A stretch of DNA of 8,534 nt, taken from positions 1 through 8,534 of the forward strand of contig VBPB01000030.1 in assembly GCA_005893365.1 (NCBI GenBank). Reading direction: 5' to 3'. A program made the translations under genes and the position numbers. The notes beneath the pieces are model-generated. The model had not been told where the DNA came from, made no database searches, and saw only the letters and a program-made list of their open reading frames with translations. Source of the stretch: Candidatus Eiseniibacteriota bacterium. Lineage in GTDB: Bacteria; Eisenbacteria; RBG-16-71-46. Shown here piece after piece: positions 6,809-8,534 of this stretch. Each line of letters starts with the position of its first letter. Positions within the stretch are counted from its first letter, which is position 1.

Positions 6809-7954
6809 CTACCAGAACTGCGCGACCACGGGCGCGTGGTCCGAGGCGAGGCCGGGGCCGTCGAGCCCGGGCACGGTCGCGCCGCGGCCGCCGCGCCAGC
6901 CGCGCGCGGCGAACCAGTCCAGCTTGAGTCGGGCGCGGCGCTCGGCCCGGCGGATCAGCGCGCGGCCGGCCGGCCACGCCAGCAGCCCGCGCGCTTCGGG
7001 CACCCGGGCGAAGCGGAGGCTCAAGGTCGGCTCGCGGTCGACGAACGGCTCCCAGTCGAACCCGGCGTCGCGCAGGGCGTCGAACAGCGGCTCGCGATCG
7101 GGGCCGCGGTCGGGCCAGAGCAGGCGGCGGCGCAGGCGCGCCTCCGGCCAGCCGAGGAGCGCGAGCGCGCCCGCGGCGGTGTCCCAGCCGCGGCCGCGCT
7201 CGAGCGTGGTCGAGTTGAAGTCGCCGCTGAGGATCGTGGGCCGCGTCTCGTCGTGCAGCGCCGTGAGCAGCACACGCATCTGTGCGGCGCGATGCGCCCG
7301 GGTGCGGTGGATCTCGAGGTGCGCCGCCACCGCGACGAAGGGGGCGCCCGGACGCTCGACGCGCGCGACCAGTGCTAGGTGCCGCCCGAGCATCCGCTCC
7401 ACCTCGAACTGGTACCGCTCGGGCCCGGGCAGCTCCACCAGGCGCACGTCGCGCAGCGGCCAGCGCGCGAGCATCGCCAGGCCGAACAACGCCTCTCGGT
7501 TCATGGCACCCCCCGCGTTCCTCGTGTCGTCATCGCGCCCGGCGGTGGTCTCGAGGAAGAGCGGCGCCCACGCGGCGTGGAGCCGGAGGGCGGCCGCCAG
7601 CGCCCCCGCCACGTCGCGATTCCCCGAGCGGGCCATGCCGAGATCCACCTCGTCCAGCGTCACGAGGTCGGCGCCGGCCAGCTCCGGATGGGTCCGCAGC
7701 GCCGCCTCGATGCGCGGGTAGGCGTTCCCATGCTCGATGTTCCACTGGACGGCGCGCAGCCGCGTGGGATCGGCGGGCGGCGCGGGCGCATGGGTCGGCA
7801 CGTGACGCCGCACGGTGGCGAGCACGGCGTCGAGCCGGCCCCGCAGCGACGGCCACTCCGCTGACGCCTGGAGTGCCGCGAGCGTGGGCCAGCAGCGCAG
7901 CGCTCCCGCCAGCGCCTGGCACTCCGCGACCGAAGGCGCCTCGTCGGGCGTCAC
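6809..7954 (-). CDS. Endonuclease/exonuclease/phosphatase (EEP) superfamily hydrolase
   Basis: Metal-dependent phosphoesterase of 381 residues. Superfamily members cut nucleic acids, phosphoinositides or sphingomyelin, so the substrate is open. All hallmark positions are visible: WNIEHG with Asn72, LDEVD with the metal-binding Glu102, AAHLE with His212, SGDFNS with Asp245 and Asn247, LKLDW with Asp347, and the terminal SDHAP with Asp372 and catalytic His373. No signal peptide or membrane helix is evident. The first 65 or so residues precede the EEP fold and match nothing I recognise. The start is a GTG at 7954, the most upstream start codon of this frame, but it has no Shine-Dalgarno sequence, so the true start could lie further in. 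The gene follows the peptidase by 90 bp, which include a stem-loop. Confidence 0.85.
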   Translation of the reverse strand: MTPDEAPSVAECQALAGALRCWPTLAALQASAEWPSLRGRLDAVLATVRRHVPTHAPAPPADPTRLRAVQWNIEHGNAYPRIEAALRTHPELAGADLVTLDEVDLGMARSGNRDVAGALAAALRLHAAWAPLFLETTAGRDDDTRNAGGAMNREALFGLAMLARWPLRDVRLVELPGPERYQFEVERMLGRHLALVARVERPGAPFVAVAAHLEIHRTRAHRAAQMRVLLTALHDETRPTILSGDFNSTTLERGRGWDTAAGALALLGWPEARLRRRLLWPDRGPDREPLFDALRDAGFDWEPFVDREPTLSLRFARVPEARGLLAWPAGRALIRRAERRARLKLDWFAARGWRGGRGATVPGLDGPGLASDHAPVVAQFW

Positions 7955-7969
7955 GGGAGGCGGGGCGTC

Positions 7970-7981
7970 CGGCGGCCGCCG
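7970..7981. repeat. Perfect 12-bp palindrome upstream of the EEP gene
   Basis: CGGCGGCCGCCG is fully self-complementary and lies 15 bp before the EEP start codon. It contains only G and C, so chance is a strong alternative to an operator role. Confidence 0.3.
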
Positions 7982-7984
7982 CCC

Positions 7985-8029
7985 GACGGGACCGGCACCG
8001 GTCGCCGGCCGGTCGGGTGTCGTCCCGTC
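7985..8029 (-). terminator. Stem-loop after the oligopeptidase gene, possible terminator
   Basis: Perfect 8-bp arms GACGGGAC (7985-7992) and GTCCCGTC (8022-8029) enclose a 29-nt GC-rich loop that can form a further ACCGG/CCGGT stem (7997-8001 with 8009-8013). It begins 15 nt after the peptidase stop codon. There is no U-tract, so it may be a non-canonical terminator or a processing/stability element. Confidence 0.38.
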
Positions 8030-8044
8030 ATCGCGCGCCGACGC

Positions 8045-8534
8045 TCAGCTCCGGATGGCGAACTGGCCCAGGATGAACGCGTAGTTGAACGCCGTCTCGT
8101 GCAGCGCGTCGTAGCGGCCCGACGAGCCGCCGTGGCCGGCGCCCATGTTGATCTTGAACAGGAGCGGATGCTGGCCGGTCTTGACCGACCGCAGCTTCGC
8201 CACCCACTTGGCCGGCTCCCAGTACATCACCTGGCTGTCATTGAGCGACGTCTTGACCAGCATCGCCGGGTACTCGCGCGCCGCGGTGTTGGTGTAGGGG
8301 CAGTAGGTCTTGATGTAGTCGTACTCGGCCTGGACCTTGGGATTGCCCCACTCCTCGTATTCGCCCACCGTCAGCGGGAGCGACGCGTCGTTCATGGTGT
8401 TGACCACGTCCACGAACGGCACCTCGGCCACCACCGCCTTGAACAGGTCCGGGCGCAGGTTGACCACCGCGCCCATCAGCAGCCCGCCCGCGCTCCCGCC
8501 GGTGATGACCAGCCGGTCGCTGGACGTGTAATTC
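8045..8534 (-). CDS. Oligopeptidase B-like serine peptidase (family S9), N-terminus missing
   Basis: C-terminal catalytic part of a prolyl-oligopeptidase family enzyme that hydrolyses short peptides. The frame is open to the right edge. The alpha/beta-hydrolase triad is complete: nucleophile Ser in GGSAGG (codon 8492-8494), Asp in LNDSQVMYWEP (codon 8237-8239) and His in GAGHGG (codon 8132-8134). The order and spacing, the YWEPAKW sequence after the Asp, and the VVAEVPFVDVVNTM stretch with a following EEWGNP motif are typical of oligopeptidase B (PtrB) rather than prolyl oligopeptidase or dipeptidyl peptidase IV. Full-length members have roughly 680-720 residues, so the beta-propeller and the first part of the catalytic domain lie outside the window. 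The Met at 8476 is internal, since the Ser motif precedes it. Oligopeptidase B usually cuts after Arg or Lys; the specificity residues cannot be checked here. Confidence 0.87.
   Translation of the reverse strand, partial: NYTSSDRLVITGGSAGGLLMGAVVNLRPDLFKAVVAEVPFVDVVNTMNDASLPLTVGEYEEWGNPKVQAEYDYIKTYCPYTNTAAREYPAMLVKTSLNDSQVMYWEPAKWVAKLRSVKTGQHPLLFKINMGAGHGGSSGRYDALHETAFNYAFILGQFAIRS

Noticed and set aside
6759..6977. N-terminal extension of the flavoprotein to an upstream start
   Set aside because: The added 73 residues are Arg/Pro-rich, overlap the end of the EEP gene, and would push the FAD glycine motif far from the N-terminus.
5022..7721. Another long plus-strand open frame, opposite the flavoprotein and EEP genes
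   Set aside because: Same composition artefact; the translation is Arg/Ala/Gly-rich, with no motif and no credible ribosome binding site.
2647..7954. Kinase plus EEP nuclease-like protein as a possible anti-phage defence island
   Set aside because: The two genes are not adjacent, the intervening genes are metabolic or unknown, and no other defence gene, mobile element or composition shift is visible.

Overview
This is a strongly GC-rich stretch (by eye around 70 %, with G or C in most third codon positions) of ordinary, gene-dense bacterial chromosome. All eight recognisable genes lie on the minus strand, so transcription runs from the right edge to the left. No RNA gene, insertion sequence, phage gene or CRISPR array is visible, and base composition looks even throughout. 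The gene mix (oligopeptidase B, a Ser/Thr kinase fused to a TolB-like domain and TPRs, a periplasmic SorAB-type sulfite dehydrogenase, a GlcD-type flavoprotein) suggests a free-living aerobic soil or sediment bacterium. Acidobacteriota, Gemmatimonadota, Rokubacteria or a related GC-rich lineage would fit, but the window cannot settle this.

Layout in transcription order, right to left. (1) 8534-8045: C-terminal part of an S9 oligopeptidase B-like serine peptidase, with Ser, Asp and His all present. (2) 7954-6809: an endonuclease/exonuclease/phosphatase (EEP) superfamily hydrolase with a complete active-site set. (3) 6758-5520: a two-Rossmann FAD/NAD(P) oxidoreductase resembling flavin monooxygenases. 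(4) 5468-4905: a six-helix membrane protein of unknown function. (5) 4908-2647: a soluble Ser/Thr kinase-TolB-like-TPR protein, overlapping the membrane protein by 4 bp. (6) 2573-1362: a Tat-exported sulfite dehydrogenase catalytic subunit. (7) 1378-992: its monoheme cytochrome c, overlapping the previous gene by 17 bp. (8) 884-1: the N-terminal part of a GlcD-like FAD oxidase, cut by the left edge.

Two gene pairs are tightly coupled: membrane protein with kinase, and SorA with SorB. SorA should oxidise sulfite at its molybdenum centre and pass electrons to the SorB heme, and from there to the respiratory chain. The other genes are separated by 50 to 107 bp. Three of these spacers carry GC-rich stem-loops without a U-tract. 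The SorB-glcD spacer is the most structured: a hairpin at the SorB stop, a 12-bp direct repeat with 20-bp period, a second hairpin, and an extended -10-like motif placed for a leaderless glcD transcript. I see no clear new multi-gene system. The best leads are the kinase/membrane-protein pair and this spacer.
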